Positions 47,200-59,640 of a stretch of 64,000 nt of DNA are shown here, in pieces; positions within the stretch are counted from its first letter, which is position 1, and each line of letters starts with the position of its first letter. The stretch lies in the NCBI GenBank assembly GCA_026874595.1, contig CM049310.1, positions 54,191,058 through 54,255,057 on the forward strand, given 5' to 3'. Under the pieces are notes generated by a model. That model worked only from the letters and a program-made list of their open reading frames with translations, ran no database searches and was not told the origin of the DNA. The position numbers were made by a program, and so were the translations under genes. This DNA is from Sipunculus nudus. Lineage: Eukaryota; Annelida; Sipuncula; Golfingiida; Sipunculidae.

Positions 47200-48930
47200 A
47201 TGTCCGACTCCGTTCGTCGAGTCCTACGCAGAAAGAGACACACAGTTCTGGAACATCTGGATGTGGACAAAACATTGTTGGAGCGAATGCTGGGTGAAGA
47301 ATTAATTGACGCTGATACTCTGGACTGGTTGATGGTAAGTGCGTACAACCGTTAAATATAATATATTCTGTCAGCGAATATGTGCTCTGCGTTAAAATAA
47401 ATAATATTGGGATGTAAATTTAGAAAAACAGTAAAGCGCAAACCTCCGACAAGGCAGACCAACATATTAGATCCGCCCCCTCTTCTCCGTGTGATTGATC
47501 CCTCGATAAACAACATTTTGAATGCCAAGTTACAGCCTTCATTTAATCATTTTTTATAAATGTTAGAAAAAAAACATTTGTTTATCCATGGAAAACATCG
47601 ACATTTTTTTCCATCTTGCGTTCATTATGTTTTATTTGTGAATATCAATGGCGGTTGGAAACATATAAGAAGCATTCTGGACAAAGGAACGCAATAATAT
47701 TAAGCGGAACATTATTGCATGTGCCGTACTTGTTAAAATGCGTGCACACCAAATATGTAAAATAGTTTTTAGAAAAATGCAATGATCATAGTGCTTTCTT
47801 TCGTATTATCAAACTTTGTTTTGTTTGCCCTCGTCAGTTTCGCTGATTAGCTCAAACATTAATTATTTATTTATTTCAATCCATAGGGTCAACCTTCCGA
47901 ACAGGACAAGCAGTTAAAGCTTCTAGAAATTTTACAGAATCAATCAGCTGATGACTTTCTGACTTTCTGTCAGCTCTTGCCACCCAGGGTAGCCTGGCTG
48001 TCAGAAGAACTGTCATCAGAAATGCAAGAGGAGGACGGCAGTCTGACAGTAGAGGGCAGTGTGCAACAGGAAGCGGAAATGATGGTTCACAAACATTTCG
48101 GAACTAGCAGGCGGCTTTCGGAGGTAGACAAGAAGAAAATATCCAAACTGATCGGCATGAAGACTCAAGCCGCTAAAGACATGTGGAAAAGGCAGCTGGA
48201 AAAGACAGAAGCAGATTTAGCTGTACACACCGAAGCCGCGGCTACCATAAACAAAACCGCTTTTGATATTGAGAAAAAAATTGAACAGTTCTTGAGACAA
48301 TATTCCGATCTGCTGTATGAGACCTATCACTCCATGTATTCAACTTCAGAATGCCTGCAACTTACCATTAGACCTTTCAGAAAGCACCACGCCATCGATA
48401 GACTCACCTTTGCAGAAGAACGTCTGGATTTTCTCCTGCGACGTGCACATATGGTAATGGCAGAGACACGCGCTTTGATGAAGGAGAGAGAAAAATGTTT
48501 GAAACTTCTGGGAACATTTGGGAACTACCGCAGTCTGGAAGAAGCAATAACTGCCGCGTTTGCTGAGCTTTGGAAAGGCAAGGAAAGTTATGAGCGTCAG
48601 ATACGCGGGATGAATCAGAGATTATCAGATATAGAAGAACTGGTTAATCAGCGAGAGGCGACAATCGAGCATCTCCAGACACAGATAGAAGCAAAAGAAC
48701 AAATAATACGCTCCCTCGAGGCTTCGATAGCCCAGCCAAAACCACGCAATACTGCGAAACAAGTCAGCGCTATGTCACTTGTCGGGCACGGAATTGTGGG
48801 ACATACACCACGTGACAGACCTTCCACAACGAGTACACACAATCTACCACAAATACCCCAAGACACGCGTCATTCTGTCACAAAGCGTTGGCTGATGTAC
48901 GGTAGTTCTACCACCCACAATAAATATTGA
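47200..48930 (+). CDS. CARD plus coiled-coil protein, paralogue 1
   Basis: Two exons: 47200-47334 (45 codons, GATG|GTAAGT) and 47887-48930 (after TTTCAATCCATAG), phase 0, 392 aa. Residues of about 5-85 read as a CARD-type death fold: RRKRHTVLEHLDVDKTLLER, then GEELIDADTLDWL, then QLKLLEILQNQSADDFLTF and a terminal LSEEL. Residues 95-265 are helical and charged, with MKEREKCLKLL. Residues of about 273-328 show heptads (RLSDIEELVNQREATIEHLQ). The last 64 residues are a low-complexity basic/Ser-Thr tail. CARDs mediate homotypic assembly in apoptotic and innate immune signalling; with no enzymatic domain an adaptor role is inferred. AATAAA overlaps the last codons. The downstream gene at 52019 is a paralogue with the same exon 1 length. 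Confidence 0.85.
48919..48924 (+). promoter_or_regulatory. AATAAA overlapping the stop region of CARD gene 1
   Basis: AATAAA encodes the Asn-Lys just before the final Tyr and TGA. If used it would give an almost absent 3' UTR. Further AATAAA hexamers lie at 49089-49094 and 49193-49198 and are equally plausible. Confidence 0.35.
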
Positions 48931-49192
48931 TTTATGATAATTCTATAGACACTGATATGGTTTCTTATTAATTGGGACCTCTTGAGCTTTAACATTGTCT
49001 ACATTTGCATTCTATTATCGCGTATTGCGGGATACAAGATGATATCTAATAAGAGCTATTACTTGCACATGACTTATTGTTCAGGACCAATAAAAAAAAA
49101 CAAAATTTTATATTTTGTCGACAGTTATAGAACTATTTTATACTTAATTAACGTTCATACACAATTGACGAGTGTTAATGTTGCAATATGAA

Positions 49193-49198
49193 AATAAA
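49193..49198 (+). promoter_or_regulatory. candidate polyadenylation signal of CARD gene 1
   Basis: AATAAA about 265 nt after the TGA, in AT-rich sequence. Confidence 0.4.
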
Positions 49199-49598
49199 TC
49201 CAATGACACTAAAATTTTATTAAAATTTTGTTATTATGTACACAACATAAAAAGGAATACAGAATTTCAAAGAATGTTCCAAGATATATAAAGAATAGGA
49301 TAGAGGTTGCTGTATATAAATTTGAACGTTTGAATTATAAAAAAGGGCAATATGAAACATGTTAAGTTTATGAAAAATTCCCAGTGGGCTTATCCATGAT
49401 TATTGTTTAAACATAAAATCAAAATTAAAAAGCATAAACCTCAGCTGATCTGAACCAAGAAATCAGTCCTTAAACATAATTATAAAAAGTTTGTGATAGA
49501 CTGGTCCAATTCTCATTCTTGCCGCTATGCAGATCATGTGATTGACTTTTGCAGGCATGGATAATGTATACCTTTTTCTTTCCTTTTTTATTTGAATA

Positions 49599-50388
49599 TG
49601 TTACAGGTGTCTCTTTTGTTGTGCGCTGTTGACATTCTGTTTCGTGTTAGGTTCAAGCCCTGGGCGTCAATCGCGGTTTAATCCGTACAGGGTGAACCCT
49701 GGTGTGTAAAGACAGAGCGCTCATGCTAATCTGTAAATTTCTTGGCTGATCGCGCTCTATGAGCGCGTGTCCTGTATTGTTCTTTGGGCGCGTGTGTATT
49801 ATGTATTGTTGTGTTCTTTGGATTTTTCGTGAAATAGAAGTTTCTAGGCTTTGGGGTGAGAAACTATAAATTAGGGGCTGTGTTTAGAACCGAGACAGAG
49901 GAGAGAGAAATATTCCAGCGGACACGGAAGAGTGTGAGTCAGTTTTGGACCTATCCGATAATTGCAGTAGTGTCAGGGATTCTACGAACTCTATGCAGAT
50001 TTAGTGGGACTGTCTCAAGTTTGCCTTCGGTATTATTACAAAAGTTTTACTTTGGACTATTTGAACTGTTTACGTGGATTATTAGTTTTAAAGGACTTAT
50101 TGAGCCGTGGTGGTATCCAGAAAAGCCTAGGATCCGGGCACTCAATCTGGTACTGTACACTTTATTTATTATACTGTGTAATTGTATTGATTTACTGGTA
50201 TACTGTTGTTATACTGTGTAATTGTATTGATATAGTGTATTGTAATGTAAGGGTTGTTTTAAGAATAAATTATTATTATTTGTTAACAAAAATCACTGAC
50301 TTCTTTATTCATCTGATTTTTTTTATCTCAATAACAAAATATATGCTCGTCACGACTACGTGATCTGTTGTTATTAGGCTCCGTAACA
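49599..50388 (+). mobile_element. solo LTR, copy A (AATA target duplication)
   Basis: Begins TGTTACAGGTG and ends CTCCGTAACA, so it has the TG...CA ends and the TGTTAC/GTAACA short inverted repeat of an LTR. AATA flanks both sides (49595-49598 and 50389-50392). It contains AATAAA at 50264 and shares most of its length with the inverted copy at 62528-63293. No internal retrotransposon region is adjacent. The 120-codon frames inside it are incidental. Confidence 0.85.
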
Positions 50389-50392
50389 AATA

Positions 50393-51573
50393 ATACCTGT
50401 AATAAACAAGAAAGAATACAAGTTTGTGTTTATTAACCGGTTTTAAGTGTGCCCTACCCTATCAACACTCTTTTGTTCAACTATTTTCTAGAGTTGGAAC
50501 CAGTCAACGGCTCTAAAAAGATCACGTGATAAACTGACCATATTCTTAAATCTGTAAAAAATGAATCTAGTATATCCATGTATAAATTTCTCACTATCAC
50601 ACATAGATAAAAAAAACATTGTATACTGAACAGATTTTGTGTTTTATATAGTCCATGTTATCTTAGATAACACGGAAGGTTACAACAAAACTCTCACTAA
50701 TGTTTATTGATTGTCATCACGGAGTACCTTATCGGTAAGCGTTCTTTTGACCCCCCGCCCCTTGATTCTAATTGGTTAAAAACGTTCAGTATCTCCAGTA
50801 CCTGCACGTGTGCCAAATTACATTAAGCAGTGCACACTTATATATCACTGTCTCCGGCTGATCATCAGATTTAATTTCTGCTTCGGAGCACTGATTACGA
50901 GCAAATGTTTTTAGATCTTGCTGGATCAAAGGTGTATACAAGTGTTGTCAAAGGGATTACTGGAAAATCTCGTCTAGGCCCGTTTACGAACACGCGAGAG
51001 CAGTTGCGTTCTTTATGACAAAGGAATATCAATTTGCTTACCTACAAATGTATGTGGAGCCGACACAACCTACGGATAGCTCTCTCCGCCTTCCTGGACA
51101 AGCACTCGATGTGGCCTGGTTGTAGGGACCCCGCTGTGTCTGTCGGTGACTATTTATCTTTATATGACGAATGCCAGGAGAAAGTTGCCTTTTCCTGACC
51201 ATATACCTCCTCGACTGAGTCACTGGGTTGATTTAAGAGACACTATTAAGACAGGGGTAAGTGTGATGGTATAAAACCAACTTTAACACATGATATATTC
51301 TAGTAGCCAACAAATTAATATATAATGGGTCTATAACAGTATGTAGATGGGTAAATTTTGGGCAGATTTACTTACGAACAAAATCTTGGTCAAAACCGGT
51401 GATAAATCATATATGTGTTTTATAATTCTATTTATAAAGCTACACAGTATCAAACATTCGGATTTGTAACATGTTCCAGCAAGGAGTCATCCACATATTT
51501 ACATAATCAGCTGTTTGTACAGTGCCAAGTGCTTAGGTCTGATAAATTCAGAAACGTATTCAGTAAGTTTAAA

Positions 51574-51613
<40 letters not shown>

Positions 51614-52018
51614 TTATAACAAATGAAAAGTTGTAATTTATGTGAATGCTTTGTGAACTATATATTAATATAGTCTTAAAATTTGCCAGGGGTGATAGTA
51701 TGGGTTATACTTTTAATGTAAAAGGATTAGTAATCCAAATTATAGGGATTAAAAATAACAGATAAAGTACGTTCATGGTCCTGTAACGTACTAGTCAAAG
51801 GATAAAATCTGACGTTTACTCTTTTATTCAGATTATAAGTTTATGTTTTAATGTTGTTTAGAATCATCGATTGATGCAGGATCGGTGTTTTTCTCAAGTT
51901 GACGGATTCAGGTTTCTATAATTCCCTTCTACTGTGGCTTGAAGTTGCTTAAGAACATTAGAGCTGGTTGGGAACGTGCTGAATAAGACAGAATTCTACT
52001 GCAAAGTGATAATACACA
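50393..52018. other. intergenic between the CARD genes
   Basis: No recognised exon. A (TA)n run lies at about 51583-51608. Should contain the promoter of the CARD gene starting at 52019. Confidence 0.4.
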
Positions 52019-54286
52019 ATGGAGGACGCAGAGCGCAAAATCATCCGCAGAAAGAAAGGAGCTTATGTAGAACACGTCAAGGTGACCGACGATTTCCTGG
52101 TGGAACTACGGGTTAAAGAAATCCTCACGCCTGAACAAGTTGAGCAGATTAAGGCAAGTATCCTCAGGAAGTTTACATATCAGTAATAAACGTAAATTTA
52201 CGTTTTTCAGCGTGTTATTACTGTTTAAACCTACACGGATAATGTAGTGATGATTTACCCCATCCATTCCAGGGTTCGTAATACATTAAAATGTTCACCT
52301 TTCCATCGGAAAGGCATAAATAAAGTTTTGCCTTTCCGCAGGAAAATTTGCCTTTCTGCTATGGATGCATACTTTATCATCATATCAACATTTCAATCAA
52401 TCACTTCCGTTTTGACGTTTCTGAGGAACAGTTAACCTGTGTTGTTATGGTGCATCGTCCTAATGGCAACAGTCGGAAAATATTTCTGTTTTGTACTCTG
52501 AGACTGAATATAGGCCTGAGTATCCAATCACGTATTTTCTTACAAAATAAGAATGCGGTTGGGTTTAGACTGCATGATACTCGGTTATATTATGGGTCTG
52601 CTCACTTTGTTGCAATGCAAAACACGGATTCGAGCCATAATAGCGCGGGGTACCAGGGAAGCTTGGGGTTTCCAGGTTACCATTATGCGAGGGAAAATTT
52701 CGTTTTTGTGTATTTTCAATAATTGTGAATTGGGGAACATCAGGCAGTTTACCATTCCAACGGATTTTTACAAAATGAAAAATGTGTTTGTCTGTCTGAG
52801 ATTATTTCGACCCCTGCATTCTCTTAGTGAGACGGGAGGGTATTTTTCTTCTTCGGGAAAGAGGTTTAGTTTCCAATAATGACATTGCAAAAGCAATAGA
52901 AGACTTTCTAGAATTTAAACATTATTTTGAAAAAAACTAAAACATAAAAAAATAAACTTAATTGTAATTTATATTTAAGTCATTCAGTGCCTTAAATCAG
53001 AGAAAACCTTTTTCATCCTTTTTTCTCCTTATTAAAGATACACTTATCAGACAGCAATGATTTATTCTCTGAAACCCTAAGAATTCTACTGTTATAAAGC
53101 TTGCCATTTTAATACACAAGCTTTCATCTTAGTAACAGTATATCCACATCTATGTATATTATATAAACTGAAATAAAGACAAGCAAATGCGGCTATATAC
53201 ATTTAAAATGTTAATTATATAGAATAATCATATATGTCACCTGTTATACTGCACTTGATTACCTTACTAACTAGGAAGAGTCCGTTTTTTACTTTTTGTC
53301 TAAATTATCGAACGACATGTGTATTGTAAAAGACTGAACCTGTGAAGACAGGACGTCCTGGCTCTGTGTACACATTATATAGATAAACTATCCGTCTACA
53401 CAAACGAGGATATTACGCGGGGTTAACCATACCTTTATCACTGAGAATCCCCCGCTTTTTGGAGTGCATAATTAACGACATGCCAGGTTCAACGGCCAGG
53501 GACCTGGTCCTATTTTAGTATTCTAAATCACCGTTGATAAGTGATCAGCAAATACTTTATTTTAGTCCCAGTCAAGAGGGAGCCTTGGGATACACGAGGT
53601 CGCCCGGGCTCATCATGTGTCACAGTCACCTGTAAGATTTATTCCATCAAAACAAATAGCGCCACACAGTTACCTTAAAACAAAAAGCTGAACAGATTTA
53701 CCTTAAAACAAAAAGCTGGACATATTTACCTTAAAACAAAAAGCTGAACATATTTACCTGGTGATTTTACGATGCCGCCACCGACCCATCTTTGTTGACT
53801 AACATTTTCTTTTCCATAATTGGGAATTTATTTGAATTTTATTCATAAATTTATCAGGCCAAAAAAATAAAGGAATGGTTCTCAGGCACCGCCTGCGTCA
53901 ATTTTTACCCCCCGCGTCAACAATTTTTATTTTTATTTTCATCTTTCAAGAAGATTAAATAATACAATTTTGATAAAATTTTCTTTGTTATGTTGTGCTT
54001 TTACCTGTTAAGCAAAATTCTGTTATTTTCATGCTTTTCACTGATCATGTGACATTTTTATCGAAAAATACAAAAAAGGTAAAAAAAAAATTAAATATCA
54101 CCCGCCCACACTGATTTCTGAAAAAAGTGCCTGAGAACCATACATTTTTTTGGCCTAAAATAATTGTTCAATTCAACCTTGGTGCAGTGGAACATCCAAA
54201 TTACGGTCACTGAATTATGGGATCTGCATGAGGTGTCCATATTATGAAGCTTTAGGATATCTGTTTCCGCTTATCATGAACTATAT

Positions 54287-54342
<56 letters not shown>

Positions 54343-55722
54343 GGGAGGTATATTGAGGTATTACTCGGAGGTGCTCGATAAATAACAACTAGCTTGATAC
54401 TTAACATTCGGGCTAATACGTCACACTTACATGCACTGGGATACACACATAATGCAGATACATTTGTTTTCATAAAAGCTAGCAGACGTCCCCATCTTAT
54501 GAGTAAAGGACGGTTTTTAAAATTAGACCACTTGACTTGTATATATTCAAAATAAAATCTGTCCAGGTTAAAACTCTATCCGGGGATACAAATATAACCA
54601 GAAATCTGCACTCATTATAGAGTACAGGCCTCCGCCATGTGGGGGGCCCCTATTGTGTAATGCTCATTACCGTGTTTGCATTGACTTTTTCGGTCCATAA
54701 TCGCAGGTTCATTCGTGCAAAAGTGACTTAACATTTGTGAATATTCCTTGATGCCTTTCTTTAATCCAGATCATGTGCCAAATCCACATCAAAAGCTTAT
54801 CGATTCTTCAATAGCCTATTTCCAAAATGGCCTGATCATTCAGAAGTGCATGAGTTATGTTGCTAACAAACACACAAACTAACACAAGCACACACACGAA
54901 CGGGGATGAACGCATACCCTCCTCGCGGAGGTAACAATATTCGGCCACTCACTAATCCCCGGAAGGGAACTATAATCGTTAACATGGCAATTGAGGTGAC
55001 CTGTTACAAATTGGTTTAGCTCTTGCTTACATTTCATTTGATACTGCCTTACTTTAAAGTGAATCAAATCCCAATCTAGGCATGCTGATGAGCAGAAAAG
55101 ATAAGGGCAGACTTTGGTAAAAAGTTCATCTCATGCAGGTCACTTATGCTGCATATTTACCCTATAATTGTATGCGTATACACCTGTATGGCTCTGTCTA
55201 AGCATGCCTGCGCTTGTTTGTAGAGTTTTATATATTCTTTGCATAAAACTGGCTGTGTCGTGTAACAGATATGTAAATACACCATTGTCAAGTGCGTGGA
55301 AAGACTCAACAAAAACTGATATGTTGTCTGTAAACTGTACATATTTATATTTGTCTAAACTCAAGTGTGGAAAGGTCTTCTTATTAACGTGTGTAGATGG
55401 ATCAATGTTGGTTTACCTACATGAAAAGTGAGTAAAAATAACACACATACCTTAATATATATTGTATCAGTGTCGAAGGATCAGGTCGTAAAGGGAAAGG
55501 AGCCAGTCTATGTGGTGTAAATATGAACCCATTGAGGTATAAAACCAACAACTGTTTTCTGTGCCCTACATGGTCCAGTACCTAATTAAGAAAGTTAATA
55601 CATGCCCGTCTTTTTTATGTTTTTCAGACAGAAATATTAATGATTTCTCGGGAATTCAATATTTAAAATATGTAGTTTTATATATAAAATGAATTTATTA
55701 TACGTATTATAATATATATGTT

Positions 55723-55779
<57 letters not shown>

Positions 55780-58700
55780 TACACATCCATATTTACACAT
55801 CTCATCCTGTCCAATCCTCTTGCTAGGCATAAAAAATAAAGTCTATATATCGCATACTACGCTTGATTAAATAGGTGACAGACAAGGTTTATGAAAGCTG
55901 ATTGCATTGTGGGATGTCGCATAAATAAACCAGAGAATGACTCGTGAAAATCATTGTTCTGCCACACCAACACCCTATATCTAAAACATCGTTAAATGGG
56001 AACATAGACTTTTCCATGACATTGTGAAATGTACTATAAACCTAATGGGATCTCCAGGGTTAAGTGTTCATGCAATATTCCCTGTTTAGGCAATTCAAAA
56101 TTATCATAGCGATGGTCCGGTATCCTGCAATTTCTAGGTTGAGTGATACAAGTCTCACAAATATTATAAGTATTATAAGCATTTCATGCAACTTGATTTG
56201 AAAAACAGAAAGACAAGCAGGAATTTATAAAGTGGTATACTGTTATAGATTTGGCATTAACTGTAGTATAATTCGGTATCCACATGTGTAGCGTGGTGGT
56301 AAGGGCGTTCGACTTGTGACCAGAAGGTCATAGGTTCGAGTCGTGTTCAGAATGCCTTCGGCGCCAAGACGCCCAGCCAAATCCTTAACCACAAGGATAC
56401 ACCCTCTCCACCTTTGAGTGAATGGGTAGTATAGAGTGAATGGGTAGTATAGAGTGAATGGGGAGTATAGAGTGAATGGGTAGTATAGATTGAATTGGGA
56501 GTATAGAGTGAATGGGGTGTATAGAGTGAATGGGTATTATTGAGTTAATGGGTATTATAGATTGATATTGGGTATTATAGAGTGAATGGGTATTATGGAG
56601 TGAATGGGTATTATAAAGTGAATGGGTATTATGGCCGGAAAGACCAAAGAGGCTAATTGTACTTTGGGATGAGACTGAAATAGTCGATGATATTAGACTA
56701 TAAACCCAACCTTTACCTTTTTATAACCTGATCTTCCGCAACATGGATCGTTGTTGTCCTCATTTTGTGCAAGGTTTCTGTTATACAGAGAAAGGCCAGT
56801 GAGATCTTATGTGTTTACATTTCTCATATTTCCTCTAGGCGGAGAAGACAAATGGACAGAGGGTGACCAAGTTGCTAGATATCGTCCTCGCCGCCTCAGA
56901 TCCCCGTGAGGTCCTAAACGCAATCCTGCTGAAGGACTACGCATGGCTGTCACGTGACCTCGAGACAGAAGTTTTGGCCGAGAGGGGAAACTTGGAGATA
57001 GATGAAGATATCGTCAGAGAAACTGGGATGTTGGTGCACAGGTAAGAAAAGATAAAACCATGATGTTGACTAAGATTGTAGGGATTAGTCATAAATAGAT
57101 TCGATTTAAATATTTGTAAATCTTTGCCTTCCAAGCCAAAGGAAATGATTGTTAACATAGATATAACTAGTATTTTTTTATCTCGTTTGGTGTTTCTATC
57201 TGTATGCCAACGTGCCAAAACTACAGGACCTCACTATACACACAAACATTCATAGTAATTCAGTTCTCTTCCCTGGTTTTAATGTCACTAACAGAATTGT
57301 TCCTATGCTGTTTTGGTCACTGCATATTTATGTGCGACATCCAATTTATTCCATCTGGATCCCAGTGTATACAAATGATGGCAGCACGTGAACACTTTCG
57401 TTATGCTTGCGAGGAATGAATGAGTCCAGATTCGATTATAACATGTATAAATACGACATTAGAGTATTCAAAACGACAATGGCAAGGAAGCGCATATTTG
57501 CCTCCGGAGAGACTTTGGTGGGGATTGGACTTGTAGCCGCAGAGAAGTGGCCGGAATAATGCGCGGGGCGAACCACGCCCATCACCGTGAATTATTGTGG
57601 GATACAATAGTTAGTGCATGATCGAGTCAAGTACACAATGCATAATTCCATCAGCATGTTAAAACGTTATCATAAATTCAACAATTAGCATATAACCTGA
57701 TTATATACAGGCACCGACAGATATTTTAAAGGATTTATACGGGTCAGTCTGGGTACATTGTGTCCCGAATCAATTTAATATGCCGAGGTTAACTTTCACA
57801 AATCGATGGCCTTCACTTGCACACGCACTGGTCATCCCTTGAAAAGGGGTCTGGATAAACACGGACATGTGGACGTTGAAATGAAAATTGGGCAATGAAA
57901 CGCAGCTAGGCGTATTTCTTTTGAAGGACGGCTACTTGTCTGCGTTTACATTGCGCAGTCACTTAGAAACGAATTTGATCTTTCGGGATCAACGATCACA
58001 CCCAGCACTCAGTGGAAATAGTATCCTGGATGGCTGACCCTTCGTGGGGTTGATTAGGAAATCTCATGCGGGGCCTATATAGATATAATACTTAATGCTG
58101 GCCACTGTTTGCTTACTGAACCGCCCGCCAGACGTACCAGTCAAAGGTAGGGTTTCAGTCCATTGATATTGATCAATAAAATCTACTAGCCTCCGCGATG
58201 TCAAGTGGCCTGTCAACATTACAGGCCAGTTTATGAGCACTGGCTTTCTGTGCTGCTTACCCTCGTGAGCGGTCAGCTTTAAATCCACAGTTCTCGTGTT
58301 GTTAACTGGGTTAATTTACTATAAAGGCCTTTTTCACGTTTATTTATTTATTATAGAAGCAGCCATCTTCAATATCCTTTATCATTTAAGGCTGGAAAAA
58401 AAGGAAAATCTACTTTCAGATATTACTGTCTGGGATTTTTTCCCTGAATATAACAGGCAAAGTCGGAGGGGGGGGGCCTGCGACACAACCTTGGATACGC
58501 CCCTGAATTAGTTGTCCACCCGATAAAATGAATTCTCGTTATGCCGCACGTCTGAACGGACATGACCATTAAAAGCAGAACGGGGCGGATTTATAGGGGC
58601 GTAGGGGCGCGCGCACTCCCTTTTACAACATAAAAATAGAAAAAACGCTTAATACCGAAAAAGACCCCCAATTTGCATCAGTCATGTCTGTCCTCCCTAT

Positions 58701-59607
58701 ATCTACAGGCGAGATTTTTTAGAAAGTCTACTGTCATTCCCGGCACTCTTTGTTTAACCAGGCCAGGATGTTGCCCCCCCCCCCCCACCCACCCACCCAC
58801 ACCAACACACACACACCACAACCTTTCTAAAGTCTTCTATACACTCAGGCTACTGTGCGATTTATTAATTATGATGACAGAAAATTCTATGCCTTTGAGA
58901 ATTTACCCCCTTTCTAATATAGATCTTATAGTGTTAACACAGGATGAAAGTTACTCTTTATTATTAATGGAAATATTTTTTATCGGTCTGTGTTGGGAAT
59001 CCCCGAATCGTGTCTGGAATGAGTGCCCTCTCTTGTTCATGTGGGACTGTCAAGTAGTCCTTGAGTGTTTGCCTGCTGTTGGGAACAAAAAGAAACATTT
59101 GACATTTTTTGATGAAACAATGATCAGTAGTGTTCATCCTGTAATAAATAGAGTCCTTCCTTTAATTAACATAATCCTTTAAACCATCATACTATTCTTC
59201 TGTGGCGGGTGCAGCTTGCTCCAAAAATAATTAAAAAATGGGCTCCTGTGGTGAATAGAATGATCAGTATATATATATTTACTGAATAACCCTTAACATA
59301 CAGAGAAACAGTATTTGAATCGCACAGGAATATAAAAACTTAACAACACTGTATATATAAATTAGATATATCATTTTATAAGTGCTTCATTATCAGACCT
59401 AATGTCTTCTTAGTCACAAATTGATTATATAATTTGTCAGGTTCCAGAACCATTTGGGTCCATAAGTTAGCCCAGAGTTCGAAGTGTGCTCGTTTATTAC
59501 AAACGAGGTCTGGCCCCGACTGCACTTTTTTACTACAAAATGGAGTAACTTATGAGAAAAACATAATTGCGCGGCTTTTGGAGAGCTAATGGGTGCAAAT
59601 GAACCAG

Positions 59608-59640
<33 letters not shown>

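Noticed and set aside
46998-47348. Minus-strand 116-codon frame
   Set aside because: Overlaps CARD exon 1 on the opposite strand, has no domain, and the plus-strand exon has a clean donor and a paralogue.
49856-50363. 120-codon hydrophobic frames
   Set aside because: They fall inside a solo LTR with a perfect target duplication, and the frame is not conserved in the second LTR copy.
56285-56360. tRNA gene
   Set aside because: Box A and B are present, but no closed acceptor stem or consistent anticodon arm can be drawn; it fits a tRNA-derived SINE better.
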